From contig BEHT01000036.1 in the NCBI GenBank assembly GCA_002898575.1, forward strand, positions 1 through 34,509: a stretch of DNA of 34,509 bases, read 5' to 3'. Positions within the stretch are counted from its first letter, which is position 1, and every line of letters begins with the position of its first letter. This DNA is from a bacterium HR17. GTDB taxonomy: Bacteria; Armatimonadota; Fervidibacteria; Fervidibacterales; Fervidibacteraceae. The notes beneath the pieces were generated by a model. That model worked only from the letters and a program-made list of their open reading frames with translations, did not search any database and was not told the DNA's origin. This document shows positions 1 to 7,183 of the stretch, piece by piece. The position numbers were made by a program, and so were the translations under genes.

Positions 1-879
1 AGTTTGCACTGTTTCTGCCGTGAGCGCGGTTCCCAAAGTCGCGACCGTGTTTGTGAACCCGGCTTGATGCAACGCGATGGCGTCCATGTAGCCTTCTACA
101 AGGAGCGCGTAGCCTTTTTCGCGCAGTGCGGGGATGGCTAAGTGCAACGCGTAAAGGCATTTGCGTTTTTGAAACAAGGGCGTTTCGGGCGTGTTGAGAT
201 ACTTGGCGCCCTCACCTTCGCCTAACGCCCGCCCGCCAAACCCGATGACATCACCCTGCGCGTTGCAGATCGGGAACATCAACCGGTCACGAAAACGGTC
301 TATGTAGTGGTCACCGCTGCGGGTGCGTTGGACTAAACCGGCGCGCAACAGTTCAGGGACGGAGAGGCTGGCTTCCGTCGCAGTGCGCAGCAAAGCGTCC
401 CACGCCGGCAAGGCGTAACCCAGACGAAAGCGTCGGGCGGTTGCGTGGCTGATTTGCCGCTGGAACAAATACTGGCGGGCTTTTTCGCCGGCGTCCGATA
501 CCCACAAGGCTCGCTCGAAAAACTCCGTCGCCCATTGATTGACTTGCAGCAGTCGCTCCCGTGCCCATTCCTCGCGGCGCATCGCCGAGGAGGTTTCCCA
601 TCGGATACCCAGCTGGCGTGCCAACCGCACGACCGCTTCAGGGAAAGTGATGCCTTCAATGCGTTGCAAGAAGTCAATGACATCACCACCTGCACCGCAT
701 CCAAAGCAGTGCCAAACCCCTTTCTCTGGGTTGACATAAAACGACGGCGTTTTTTCAGAATGGAACGGACAGAGCGCCTTGTAACTTTTGCCCGCCGGTA
801 TCAGGCGCACATACGCTTCCACCACTTCCACGATATTAGCCCGTTCGCGAATTAAACGCACAATCTCTGGCGAAAGCAT
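1..879 (-). CDS. dnaG: DNA primase DnaG (3' part cut by window edge)
   Basis: This is the primase that makes RNA primers at the replication fork. The 293 visible residues start at an ATG at 879 and run off the left edge. The N-terminal CHC2 zinc finger is complete (C37, H40, C58, C61, in CPFH and CFGCG contexts). The central catalytic core follows, and the TOPRIM start is visible near the edge (VEGYMDAIALHQAG). The C-terminal DnaB-binding domain lies outside the window. It follows the two Gly/Pro/Met-rich secreted-protein genes by 23 bases on the same strand, so it is probably the third gene of that operon. This differs from the well-known rpsU-dnaG-rpoD arrangement, although what follows dnaG cannot be seen. 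Confidence 0.96.
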   Translation of the reverse strand, partial: MLSPEIVRLIRERANIVEVVEAYVRLIPAGKSYKALCPFHSEKTPSFYVNPEKGVWHCFGCGAGGDVIDFLQRIEGITFPEAVVRLARQLGIRWETSSAMRREEWARERLLQVNQWATEFFERALWVSDAGEKARQYLFQRQISHATARRFRLGYALPAWDALLRTATEASLSVPELLRAGLVQRTRSGDHYIDRFRDRLMFPICNAQGDVIGFGGRALGEGEGAKYLNTPETPLFQKRKCLYALHLAIPALREKGYALLVEGYMDAIALHQAGFTNTVATLGTALTAETVQT

Positions 880-902
880 AGCCGTAAAAACCGTCCTTTG
901 TG

Positions 903-1874
903 TTATCGGGCAAAAGTCACGCGTCCAGGCAGGAAAATGAAGATGCGCACCACGCGGTCGTTCAGGACGGTGAACTCAATGTTGCTGCTCTTATGGTAGC
1001 GCAGAATCATGTTGCCAGTCGCCGTCGGCACAAGTTGCAAGTTGACGGGGTTGTAGTAAACGAGTTCATCCGGTTGCCCATAGCGCAAAAAGACCCGCCG
1101 AAGGTCATCGCCCAGTTTGACGCTTTTGAACGGGTCGCCCAGCGCGGTGCGCGCCGCGTCAAACCGTTGTCCGGCGACAGAGATGGCGACGACCTCCATC
1201 CGCTCCCCTCGCGCTTCCACCAAAAAGCAAAGGTTGGCGGTGCCGCGCCGATAGACGAAGTAGATCTCATTGGTGTCCAACTGCACGAAAGGCGGAAAGA
1301 CCCATGCCAGTTCCCACAATCGGGGCGGTGCACCCGTCACCCCAGCGGCACCAGGCATCCCCATTGCGCCGGGCATCCCAGGGGCACCAGGCACCGTCGC
1401 CTCACCACCCGGCAAACCGCCGTAAGGCACGCCACCGTAGCCGGGAGCGCCAGGCATCATGCCAGGTATTCCAGGACGCGCCATCGGTGTGCCTGCCAAT
1501 TGCCCCATTACGCCGACGCCCGCCATCACGCCAGGCAAAGTCGGCTGTCCGCCAAAGGCTGACCCCATGCCCGGTGCCCCCAGCGGTGGCGCCCCGTAAG
1601 GACCAGGCATGCCCGGCATCGGCCCGCTAGGTGCGCCAGGCACCCCAGGCTGTTGAGGTGTAGTGGGCGGTCCTGCCAAGTAGTCGGGCATACCCCAGAT
1701 TGCCAGCAAGCAATCGCGCCTTAGGCGCCCGGTCGCATCGTAGTCAATCACCGCTGAACCCAAGCGCACGCCTGCCAACTGGCTTTCTAAAACGCGCTGT
1801 CCTGACCCCAAAGTAGCGAGGAAAACAGCTGTCACGGCAACACCGAGCCCCATTTTGCGCATGGTCACCGTCAC
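903..1874 (-). CDS. Secreted Gly/Pro/Met-rich protein with split BamE-like halves (paralogue 1)
   Basis: The function is not recognised. The 323-residue protein has a short hydrophobic N-terminal segment (about residues 7-24) that looks like a signal peptide or anchor. A conserved block follows (LAGVRLGSAVID...IWGMPD), then about 120 residues of low-complexity PGMPG/PGAPG-type sequence. The C-terminal domain carries LGDPFKSVKLGDDLRRVFL, RYGQPDE and a final IEFTV...VVRIFIFLP. The LG-x-x-VfxryGxPD pattern recalls the small BamE/OmlA fold, but this is a visual similarity only. It is a clear paralogue of the upstream gene and overlaps that gene's stop by four bases (ATGA), so the two are translationally coupled. 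dnaG follows 23 bases downstream. Export to the envelope is inferred from the N-terminus. Confidence 0.85.
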   Translation of the reverse strand: MTVTMRKMGLGVAVTAVFLATLGSGQRVLESQLAGVRLGSAVIDYDATGRLRRDCLLAIWGMPDYLAGPPTTPQQPGVPGAPSGPMPGMPGPYGAPPLGAPGMGSAFGGQPTLPGVMAGVGVMGQLAGTPMARPGIPGMMPGAPGYGGVPYGGLPGGEATVPGAPGMPGAMGMPGAAGVTGAPPRLWELAWVFPPFVQLDTNEIYFVYRRGTANLCFLVEARGERMEVVAISVAGQRFDAARTALGDPFKSVKLGDDLRRVFLRYGQPDELVYYNPVNLQLVPTATGNMILRYHKSSNIEFTVLNDRVVRIFIFLPGRVTFAR

Positions 1875-2833
1875 CTCCCAGGGGGTCCTGCCGATGGCAC
1901 TAAGGTTGCTGCGCGGCGCTCCGTTAACTCAGCGGGCAAAAAGATGAAGATGCGCACGACTTTGTAATCCACGACGGTAAACTCCACATTGCTGCGTTCA
2001 TGATAGCGCAACAAGACAGTGCGTCCGACACCGACGGTGGTCATTGGCACAGGCTCCGTAATCACCCGGGCGTGATCAGGAGGCCCGTAGCGCAACAACA
2101 CCCGCTGCAAGTCGTCTCCTAAACGAATGGAGCGGAACGGGTCGCCCAACGCGGTGGCAGCGATGTAGCGCCGTCCATCCGGTGCAACGATGGGGTCGGG
2201 GCGCGTCCCGTAAATGGCGATGGCGACGACGATACCGCGGTCTTCCAAAAACCCCATAGACGCTGCGCCTCGGCGGTAGAGCCACAACCGCTGGTGTGCC
2301 TGCGGCGGGATCAATACAGGCTGTGCCCATGTCAGGTCTACGCCGGCGGGCGCACCGCTTACCGTTCCCCCACCGAGCACGCCCGGCATTCCCGCACCAA
2401 CTTCTTCACCAGAAACACCTCCGTAAGGTGCGCCCCCGTAGGGCATGCCGCCTCCGTAAGGACCACCACCATACGGCATCGCGCCAGGTGCACCGGGCAT
2501 CGCTCCCGGCGCCGAAGGCGGGCCGGCGAAAGGCATCGCAGGTGTTCCTGGCATCATCGGTCCTGTGCCCGGTTGACCTACCATGCCGGGTGCCCCCAAT
2601 GTAGGGGTTTGTGGGCCGGTTGCGGTGACGATCAAATCGGGCATGCCCCAGACCCGCACCAGACAGTAGGGGCGCAAGTTGCCTTCAGGATCGCGGTCAA
2701 TCACAGGGGAACCTAAGCGGATGCCCGCCAACTGCACTTCTATGTGTCGGCGTTGCTGTGCCTCAACCCACAGACCGATGGCACAAATTCCGAGCAACAA
2801 GACAATGGTGGACGGCGGTCGCGCTGTTGACAT
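1871..2833 (-). CDS. Secreted Gly/Pro/Met/Tyr-rich protein with split BamE-like halves (paralogue 2)
   Basis: This is the first gene of the operon with its paralogue and dnaG; its function is unknown. The 320-residue protein has an N-terminal hydrophobic stretch (about residues 9-24) ending in VEAQQ, which would suit signal-peptidase cleavage. The same N-terminal block as in paralogue 1 follows (LAGIRLGSPVIDRDPEG...VWGMPD). A Gly/Pro/Met/Tyr-rich insert comes next, including several YGG units. The C-terminal domain contains ALGDPFRSIRLGDDLQRVLL, RYGPPD and VVRIFIFLP. The conserved halves flank an insert of similar length but different repeat sequence, which suggests an old duplication with fast drift of the insert. 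The start codon is 62 bases downstream of a candidate minus-strand -10 box. Confidence 0.85.
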   Translation of the reverse strand: MSTARPPSTIVLLLGICAIGLWVEAQQRRHIEVQLAGIRLGSPVIDRDPEGNLRPYCLVRVWGMPDLIVTATGPQTPTLGAPGMVGQPGTGPMMPGTPAMPFAGPPSAPGAMPGAPGAMPYGGGPYGGGMPYGGAPYGGVSGEEVGAGMPGVLGGGTVSGAPAGVDLTWAQPVLIPPQAHQRLWLYRRGAASMGFLEDRGIVVAIAIYGTRPDPIVAPDGRRYIAATALGDPFRSIRLGDDLQRVLLRYGPPDHARVITEPVPMTTVGVGRTVLLRYHERSNVEFTVVDYKVVRIFIFLPAELTERRAATLVPSAGPPGR

Positions 2834-2895
2834 CGTTCAACTCGCCTCCGCCACAAGCGTTGCGCGCCGCTTCAAGTTTAGGCGAATGACAGGCG

Positions 2896-2924
2896 ATTGT
2901 AAACAACGGTGCGGTGTGACACAA
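2896..2924 (-). promoter_or_regulatory. Candidate sigma-70-type promoter for the paralogue-dnaG operon
   Basis: Read on the minus strand, TTGTGT (2924-2919) and TACAAT (2901-2896) are separated by exactly 17 bases. The -10 matches five of six consensus bases and the -35 only three. The position upstream of the gene starting at 2833 is sensible. It overlaps the oppositely directed greA promoter candidate, so the two could compete for polymerase. Confidence 0.4.
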
Positions 2925-2932
2925 TTGTTTAC
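2899..2932. promoter_or_regulatory. Inverted repeat GTAAACAA / TTGTTTAC across divergent promoters
   Basis: A perfect 8-base inverted repeat has arms at 2899-2906 and 2925-2932 and an 18-base centre. One arm overlaps the minus-strand -10 box and the other lies in the spacer of the greA promoter candidate. A dimeric regulator bound here could act on both directions. An 8-base dyad could also arise by chance, so this is only a candidate operator. Confidence 0.25.
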
Positions 2933-2944
2933 CGCATTTATGAG
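2916..2944 (+). promoter_or_regulatory. Candidate sigma-70-type promoter for greA
   Basis: GTGACA (2916-2921) and TATGAG (2939-2944) are separated by 17 bases. The -35 matches five of six consensus bases and the -10 four. It would give a 5' leader of about 40 bases before the greA Shine-Dalgarno. It interleaves with the divergent minus-strand promoter candidate. Confidence 0.4.
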
Positions 2945-2991
2945 CGCCCAACGCCCACGACTCTGCACCCCGTCCGCAAAGGAGGGAGCAT

Positions 2992-3480
2992 GTGCTCATG
3001 CCTGTGCGTTTGACACGCAGCGGCTACGAACGCTTGCGTAAAGAGTTGGAACAACTTTATCAGCAACGCGCCCAATTGATTGACGAAGTGCGCGAAACGG
3101 CTGCAGAAGGCGATTTGAGCGAAAACGCCGGCTTGGATGCGGCAAAGCGGAAACTGGGGATTGTAGACGCTCAAATCCGTTACTTGGAGCAGCGCCTCGC
3201 CGATGTGGAAATCGTAGAGCAAGACGGTCAACCCGAACGCGTGGATGTCGGCGTCATCGTCACTTTGCGCGACAAAGACACGGACACCCTCTTGCGCTAC
3301 CGTATCGCCGAGAGTATGGAAATGGATTTGTCTGCGCCGGTCAAAACGGCGACGCCTGAATCCCCGATCGGCAAGGCGTTAATGGGCAAAACGATCGGCG
3401 ACGAAGTGACGCTGCAATTGCGCACCCGCACCCAGCGCCTTGAAGTCGTCACCTTAGAGTGGGACGGGCAGCGTGGGTAG
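2992..3480 (+). CDS. greA: Transcription elongation factor GreA
   Basis: GreA rescues backtracked RNA polymerase by stimulating cleavage of the extruded RNA 3' end in the secondary channel. The 162-residue product has the N-terminal coiled coil (LTRSGYERLRKELEQL) and the tip motif GDLSENAGLDAAK. That motif keeps the Asp and Glu that position catalytic Mg2+. The C-terminal FKBP-like domain ends with SPIGKALMGKTIGDEV, as expected. The Shine-Dalgarno GGAGGG at 2981-2986 favours GTG at 2992; an in-frame ATG at 2998 would remove two residues. The gene is monocistronic by layout, with a divergent operon upstream and a convergent reductase five bases downstream. Confidence 0.95.
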   Translation: MLMPVRLTRSGYERLRKELEQLYQQRAQLIDEVRETAAEGDLSENAGLDAAKRKLGIVDAQIRYLEQRLADVEIVEQDGQPERVDVGVIVTLRDKDTDTLLRYRIAESMEMDLSAPVKTATPESPIGKALMGKTIGDEVTLQLRTRTQRLEVVTLEWDGQRG

Positions 3481-3485
3481 CGGGA

Positions 3486-4421
3486 CTAAGCTTTGCTCAC
3501 TTCGTCCAATTCTGCTACGGCTTCGTCGCTTAACCGCCATCCCGATGCGCCGATGACTTCGTTCAATTGCTCCGTATTGGAGGCGCCGATGATAGCGGCG
3601 CTCACAGCGGGGCAATGCAACACCCACGCCAACGCGATGTGGCTGGGCGGCCGACCGTATTTGTGCGCCCACGCGTTGACCGTTTGCCAAATGCGCCGTT
3701 CACGGTCGGTGAAATTGTCACTATGGCGGTCACGGGGCGCCCGCGCCCATGGCGGTGGCGGCGATGAGGGCAACTCCCGTTTCGCTAACAGCCCGCCGCC
3801 CATTGGGCTGTAAGCGAGAAGCCCTTTTTGCTCGCTCACACAAAAGGGCACCAGATCCGCTTCAACGCTGCGGTCTAAAAGGCTGTAACGCACTTGGTCC
3901 GTCTCAAAACGCGCCCAGCCATGTTTGTCCGCCAACCCCAAGGCTTTGCACCATTGCCACGCGTTGAAATTGGAGCAACCGACATAGAGGACCTTTCCTT
4001 GCCGCACCACATCGTCCAGCGCCTGCAAAGTTTCGTCCAGCGGCGTGTTCTCGTCCCACCAGTGAACTTGGTAGAGGTCAATATAGTCGGTTTGCAGGCG
4101 CCGCAAACTGGCGTCCACTTGCCGGATGATGTGGTAGCGGCTAAGCCCTTCGTCGTTTTTGCCCTCGCCGACCCGCCCTCGCACTTTCGTCGCCAGCACG
4201 ACTTGGTCCCGCACACCTTTCAGCGCCTTGCCTAAGATCTCCTCGCTGCGTCCTCCGGCGTAGATGTTGGCGGTGTCAAAGAAGTTGATGCCCAAGTCTA
4301 ACGCGCGGTGCACCAGTTCAACGGCGTCACCTTCGTCGGCAGGTTTAACGCCCAAATGGGCGCAACCGAAGGCGATCTCGCTGACCCAAACGCCGGTCCG
4401 TCCCAACTTACGAAACTGCAT
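3486..4421 (-). CDS. Aldo/keto reductase
   Basis: This is an NAD(P)H-dependent reductase of the aldo/keto reductase superfamily, a cytosolic TIM barrel; its substrate cannot be told from sequence. The 311-residue protein opens with the typical FRKLGRTGVWVSEIAFGC. It carries the full catalytic tetrad D49, Y54 (DTANIYAGGRSEE), K79 (ATKVRG) and H120 (YQVHWWDE). C-terminal cofactor-binding features include IALAWVLHCPAVSAAIIGAS. The ATG at 4421 has an AAAGGAG Shine-Dalgarno. It converges on greA with only five bases between the stops. Upstream on the same strand is the truncated glycosidase-like gene, and the two may be cotranscribed. The layout resembles sugar or general stress aldo/keto reductases rather than a pathway-specific enzyme. 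Confidence 0.93.
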   Translation of the reverse strand: MQFRKLGRTGVWVSEIAFGCAHLGVKPADEGDAVELVHRALDLGINFFDTANIYAGGRSEEILGKALKGVRDQVVLATKVRGRVGEGKNDEGLSRYHIIRQVDASLRRLQTDYIDLYQVHWWDENTPLDETLQALDDVVRQGKVLYVGCSNFNAWQWCKALGLADKHGWARFETDQVRYSLLDRSVEADLVPFCVSEQKGLLAYSPMGGGLLAKRELPSSPPPPWARAPRDRHSDNFTDRERRIWQTVNAWAHKYGRPPSHIALAWVLHCPAVSAAIIGASNTEQLNEVIGASGWRLSDEAVAELDEVSKA

Positions 4422-4493
4422 GCGGCTATCGCTCCTTTCCGTCGTGCATTTAACGGCGGCTCAAAACCCGCTGACCTCGGTGCCCTTGCCAAT

Positions 4494-5057
4494 TTATGAG
4501 GGTGATCGGTCCGCTTGCCCGTAGCCTAACCGGCACCTCCAACCCGTTCTCCGAAGGTAACCGCCGCCATCGGGCTCGTTAGCAATTTGCCAAGTGTCGC
4601 GGTAAGCGCCGTAGCGGCGGACAACTTGCTGAACGACCCGTTGCCATTTGGCTTTTTCACGGGGTGGCGTTAGGTTCAGCGTGGCATCCCAATCGGCGTG
4701 GGCGCTGTGAGGGGCGCGAGAAATCCCGTCGGCTTGTCCCAGAAACTTGAGGGCAATGCGAAAACCCGCTGCCTTTAAGGCGTGCAGCGTCGCCTCAAAG
4801 TCGCTGTAGTCCCACAGATAAACGCCGTCGTCAGGATCAACGCGGCTCAGCGGGATGTCCAACCCGATCCATCGCACCCTTGACTTTTTGAGGGCTTGGA
4901 CATGCCGAGGCAATCCAGCGCCGGGTGGCACCTGCATCAGCACACCAAATGTGACAGCGTGCCCTTGGGTCGGCAGCGCCAGCGGGTCCTGAGGTTTTGG
5001 GCTGCATGCCCACAGCCACGAAGCAAACGATGCGGCAAGGGAGCCAAGCCAGCGCAT
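4494..5057 (-). CDS. Truncated glycoside-hydrolase-like lipoprotein, possibly a pseudogene
   Basis: The 187-residue product begins with a hydrophobic leader ending in LWAC (Cys18), a plausible lipobox. What follows reads like the first half of a clan-A glycosidase TIM barrel: GVYLWDYSDFEATLHALKAA, then WQIANEPDGG. The NEP would carry the acid/base Glu of that clan. The reading frame ends about 20 residues later with basic, unnatural-looking sequence, so the second half of the barrel and the nucleophile Glu are missing. Reading on in the -1 frame from the NEP region gives NGLEVPVRLRASGPITLINW and stops at 4450. A one-base deletion is therefore possible, though even the extended product is too short. 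The family (GH5, GH39 or GH42-like) is not resolved. A catalytically dead remnant is most likely. Confidence 0.6.
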   Translation of the reverse strand: MRWLGSLAASFASWLWACSPKPQDPLALPTQGHAVTFGVLMQVPPGAGLPRHVQALKKSRVRWIGLDIPLSRVDPDDGVYLWDYSDFEATLHALKAAGFRIALKFLGQADGISRAPHSAHADWDATLNLTPPREKAKWQRVVQQVVRRYGAYRDTWQIANEPDGGGYLRRTGWRCRLGYGQADRSPS

Positions 5058-5116
5058 CGCCCTCCGCTCCTTGTTCGGGGCAAATCCTTCGCCCTTGCGT
5101 CACTAACGGTCCCCGC

Positions 5117-6193
5117 TCACAGCGCCTCAATGGCTTCCGGATAAGAGCCAAGCACTTTCAAAAACAAGCACTCTTTGCCCAACTCGCTCAGTGCCGCTTG
5201 CACGGGATCATCCTGCACGTGCCCTTGGAAGTCGGCGAAGAAGACATACTCCCACGGGGCGTGGCGGGCGGGACGGGAGGCAATCATCGTCAAGTTGATG
5301 TGGTGCCGCGCGAAAGCGCTGAGCGCCCGATACAGCGTGCCCGGACGATGCTGAACGGAGAACGCAATCGTCGTCTTGTCCACACCCGACGGCGCCGTCA
5401 TGCGCTTGCCCAGCACCCAAAAGCGGGTCAAGTTAAACGGGACATCTTGAATGCGTTCGGCGAGCACCTGCAAGCCGTAGGCATCGGCGGCGCGCCTTGG
5501 ACCAATGGCTGCCCCTTCCGCGTCGGTGGCGGCGCGTTCTGCACCTTCTGCGGTGCTGGCGACCGCTATCAACTCTACCTGCGGCAAATAGTTTTGTAAC
5601 CACTGCCGGCACTGCGCCAGCGCGATGTCCCGCGAGTAAACGCGCCGCACCGCGGCAAGGTCAGCGGCTTTAGAGAGCAAGCAATGGTTAACTTCCAGCA
5701 AAACTTCGGCGACGATCTTCAGCGGCGTTTGCAACAAAGCGTCTAAAGTGTCGCCGACGGGACCTTCAGCGACATTCTCGGCGGGAACGATGCCGAAGTC
5801 CGCGTTGCCCCGCTCCACCTCGCGAAAGACATCGTGGATGGTTCGCTGCGGCAACGGCTCAACGAAAGTGCCAAAATGTTCCTCACACGCCAGATGCGAA
5901 AACGAATGGAACGGACCGAGAAACGCAACGCGCGGTGGGCGCATCACGGCGCGACATGCCGAAACGATCTCCCGAAAGATGGCTTTGACCGCGTCATCGG
6001 TCAAGGGTTCATGGGGAAGGGCAATCAACCGCGCTAACAGACTGCCTTCCCGTTCGGGATGGTAAAGAGGCAAGTCGTTTTGCTGTTTGAGCAGGGCGAT
6101 GTGCTGCGCCAAGCGCGCCCGTTCCACCAACAACTGCAAAATTTGCTCATCAATGGCGTCAATTTGCCGCCGCCACTCGTCCAGCGCCGCCAT
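5117..6193 (-). CDS. pheA: Bifunctional chorismate mutase / prephenate dehydratase (P-protein)
   Basis: The enzyme converts chorismate to prephenate and on to phenylpyruvate in phenylalanine synthesis. The 358 residues comprise an AroQ chorismate mutase (about 1-85, RRQIDAIDEQILQLL), a prephenate dehydratase (about 87-265) and an ACT domain (about 275-350). Dehydratase residues expected from the E. coli enzyme are present: E139-N140, S187, Q194 and the TRF motif T256-R257-F258. In the ACT domain the usual Phe-binding ESRP reads ASRP (305-308) and GALV reads GTLY. I chose ATG 6193 because GAAGGG lies just upstream; GTG 6208 would add five residues without a clear Shine-Dalgarno. It is divergent from accD. 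Confidence 0.94.
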   Translation of the reverse strand: MAALDEWRRQIDAIDEQILQLLVERARLAQHIALLKQQNDLPLYHPEREGSLLARLIALPHEPLTDDAVKAIFREIVSACRAVMRPPRVAFLGPFHSFSHLACEEHFGTFVEPLPQRTIHDVFREVERGNADFGIVPAENVAEGPVGDTLDALLQTPLKIVAEVLLEVNHCLLSKAADLAAVRRVYSRDIALAQCRQWLQNYLPQVELIAVASTAEGAERAATDAEGAAIGPRRAADAYGLQVLAERIQDVPFNLTRFWVLGKRMTAPSGVDKTTIAFSVQHRPGTLYRALSAFARHHINLTMIASRPARHAPWEYVFFADFQGHVQDDPVQAALSELGKECLFLKVLGSYPEAIEAL

Positions 6194-6342
6194 GTTGCCC
6201 TTCACCACCGAAGCGGTTAAAATCGGGTTGCGTCAGTTGGCTGAAAATCGGCAAAAGTTTTCGGCGTTTACCGTCAAAGAATAGCACACACCGCGCCGCA
6301 GACGGAAGTCTGCAATGACACGGTGACATGGAGGTGTCGGCG

Positions 6343-7173
6343 ATGGAAGCCGAAAGGACACAACCGACCCCAACCCCTGGAGTGTCGCTGGCGGAGTTAC
6401 CGCAAGATGTGTGGCACAAGTGTAGCCAGTGCGAGGCGCTCGTTTACCGCAAAGAGTTTGAGGCGAATTTGAAGGTATGTCCGCGCTGCGGCTACCACGA
6501 ACGCATCGGCGCGTGGGAACGCCTCGCGATCACCGTGGACGAAAACTCGTTTGTGGAATGGGACAGGCACCTTTGCCCCGCTGACCCATTGAACTTCCCT
6601 GACTACGCAGACAAAATGCGGCGCGACCAACAACGCACGGGTCTGAAAGACGCCGCCCTGACGGGCGAGGCGACCATTGACGGCATGCCCGTCGCTATCG
6701 GTATCACCGACTTCCAATTCATGGGCGGGAGCATGGGCAGCGTCGTCGGCGAAAAAATCGCGCGTTTGATGGAACGCGCGATTGACAAGCGCCTCCCCGT
6801 CTTTATCGTCATCGGCAGTGGCGGCGGTGCCCGCATGCAGGAAGGGCTGCTCAGTCTGATGCAAATGGCGAAAACGAGCGCCGCCTGCGGGCGCTTGAAA
6901 GAAGCCCAATTGCCTTACATCGCTTTGCTGACGGACAGCATGGCAGGTGTCCATGCGTCCTTCGGGTCGTTAGCGGACATCACTCTCGCCGAGCCGGGCG
7001 CATTGGTCGGTTTCACCGGTCCCCGCGTCATTGAGTTGTCGCTGAAGATCAAAGTGCCTAAAGAGCACCGCCAAGCTGAGTTCCAGTTTCAGCACGGGCA
7101 CATTGACCTCATCGTCTCGCGCAAGCAGGTGCGCCCCACCGTCGCCAAACTGTTGCGGTTTTGGTACGGCTGA
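6343..7173 (+). CDS. accD: Acetyl-CoA carboxylase carboxyltransferase subunit beta
   Basis: AccD forms the carboxyltransferase with AccA and makes malonyl-CoA for fatty acid synthesis. The 276-residue protein carries the N-terminal four-Cys zinc finger (C27, C30, C46, C49) and the crotonase core signature GGGARMQEGLLSLMQMAKTS. It also has EPGALVGFTGPRVIE and the C-terminal HGHIDLIVSRKQVRPTVAKL. The segment read as TDPTxGGVxASF in familiar AccD proteins is TDSMAGVHASF here, one residue shorter and with only one of the two Gly. The ATG at 6343 has a strong GGAGGT at 6330-6335, seven bases away; the upstream in-frame ATG at 6328 overlaps that Shine-Dalgarno and is rejected. No accA is in the window. 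The gene is convergent with the downstream peptidase. Confidence 0.95.
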   Translation: MEAERTQPTPTPGVSLAELPQDVWHKCSQCEALVYRKEFEANLKVCPRCGYHERIGAWERLAITVDENSFVEWDRHLCPADPLNFPDYADKMRRDQQRTGLKDAALTGEATIDGMPVAIGITDFQFMGGSMGSVVGEKIARLMERAIDKRLPVFIVIGSGGGARMQEGLLSLMQMAKTSAACGRLKEAQLPYIALLTDSMAGVHASFGSLADITLAEPGALVGFTGPRVIELSLKIKVPKEHRQAEFQFQHGHIDLIVSRKQVRPTVAKLLRFWYG

Positions 7174-7183
7174 CGGCGCACCT

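Noticed and set aside
900-1562. Plus-strand frame with repetitive Arg/His sequence opposite the low-complexity gene
   Set aside because: The repetition is the reverse complement of the PGMPG codons of the minus-strand gene, which has conserved flanks and a paralogue.
1330-1680. Short tandem repetition that could suggest a repeat array or CRISPR
   Set aside because: There are no equal-length repeats with unique spacers. The pattern is codon-level repetition of Gly, Pro and Met within a coding frame.
6209-6342. Promoters for pheA and accD
   Set aside because: AT-rich patches and a minus-strand TTGACG are present, but no -35/-10 pair with proper spacing was convincing on either strand.
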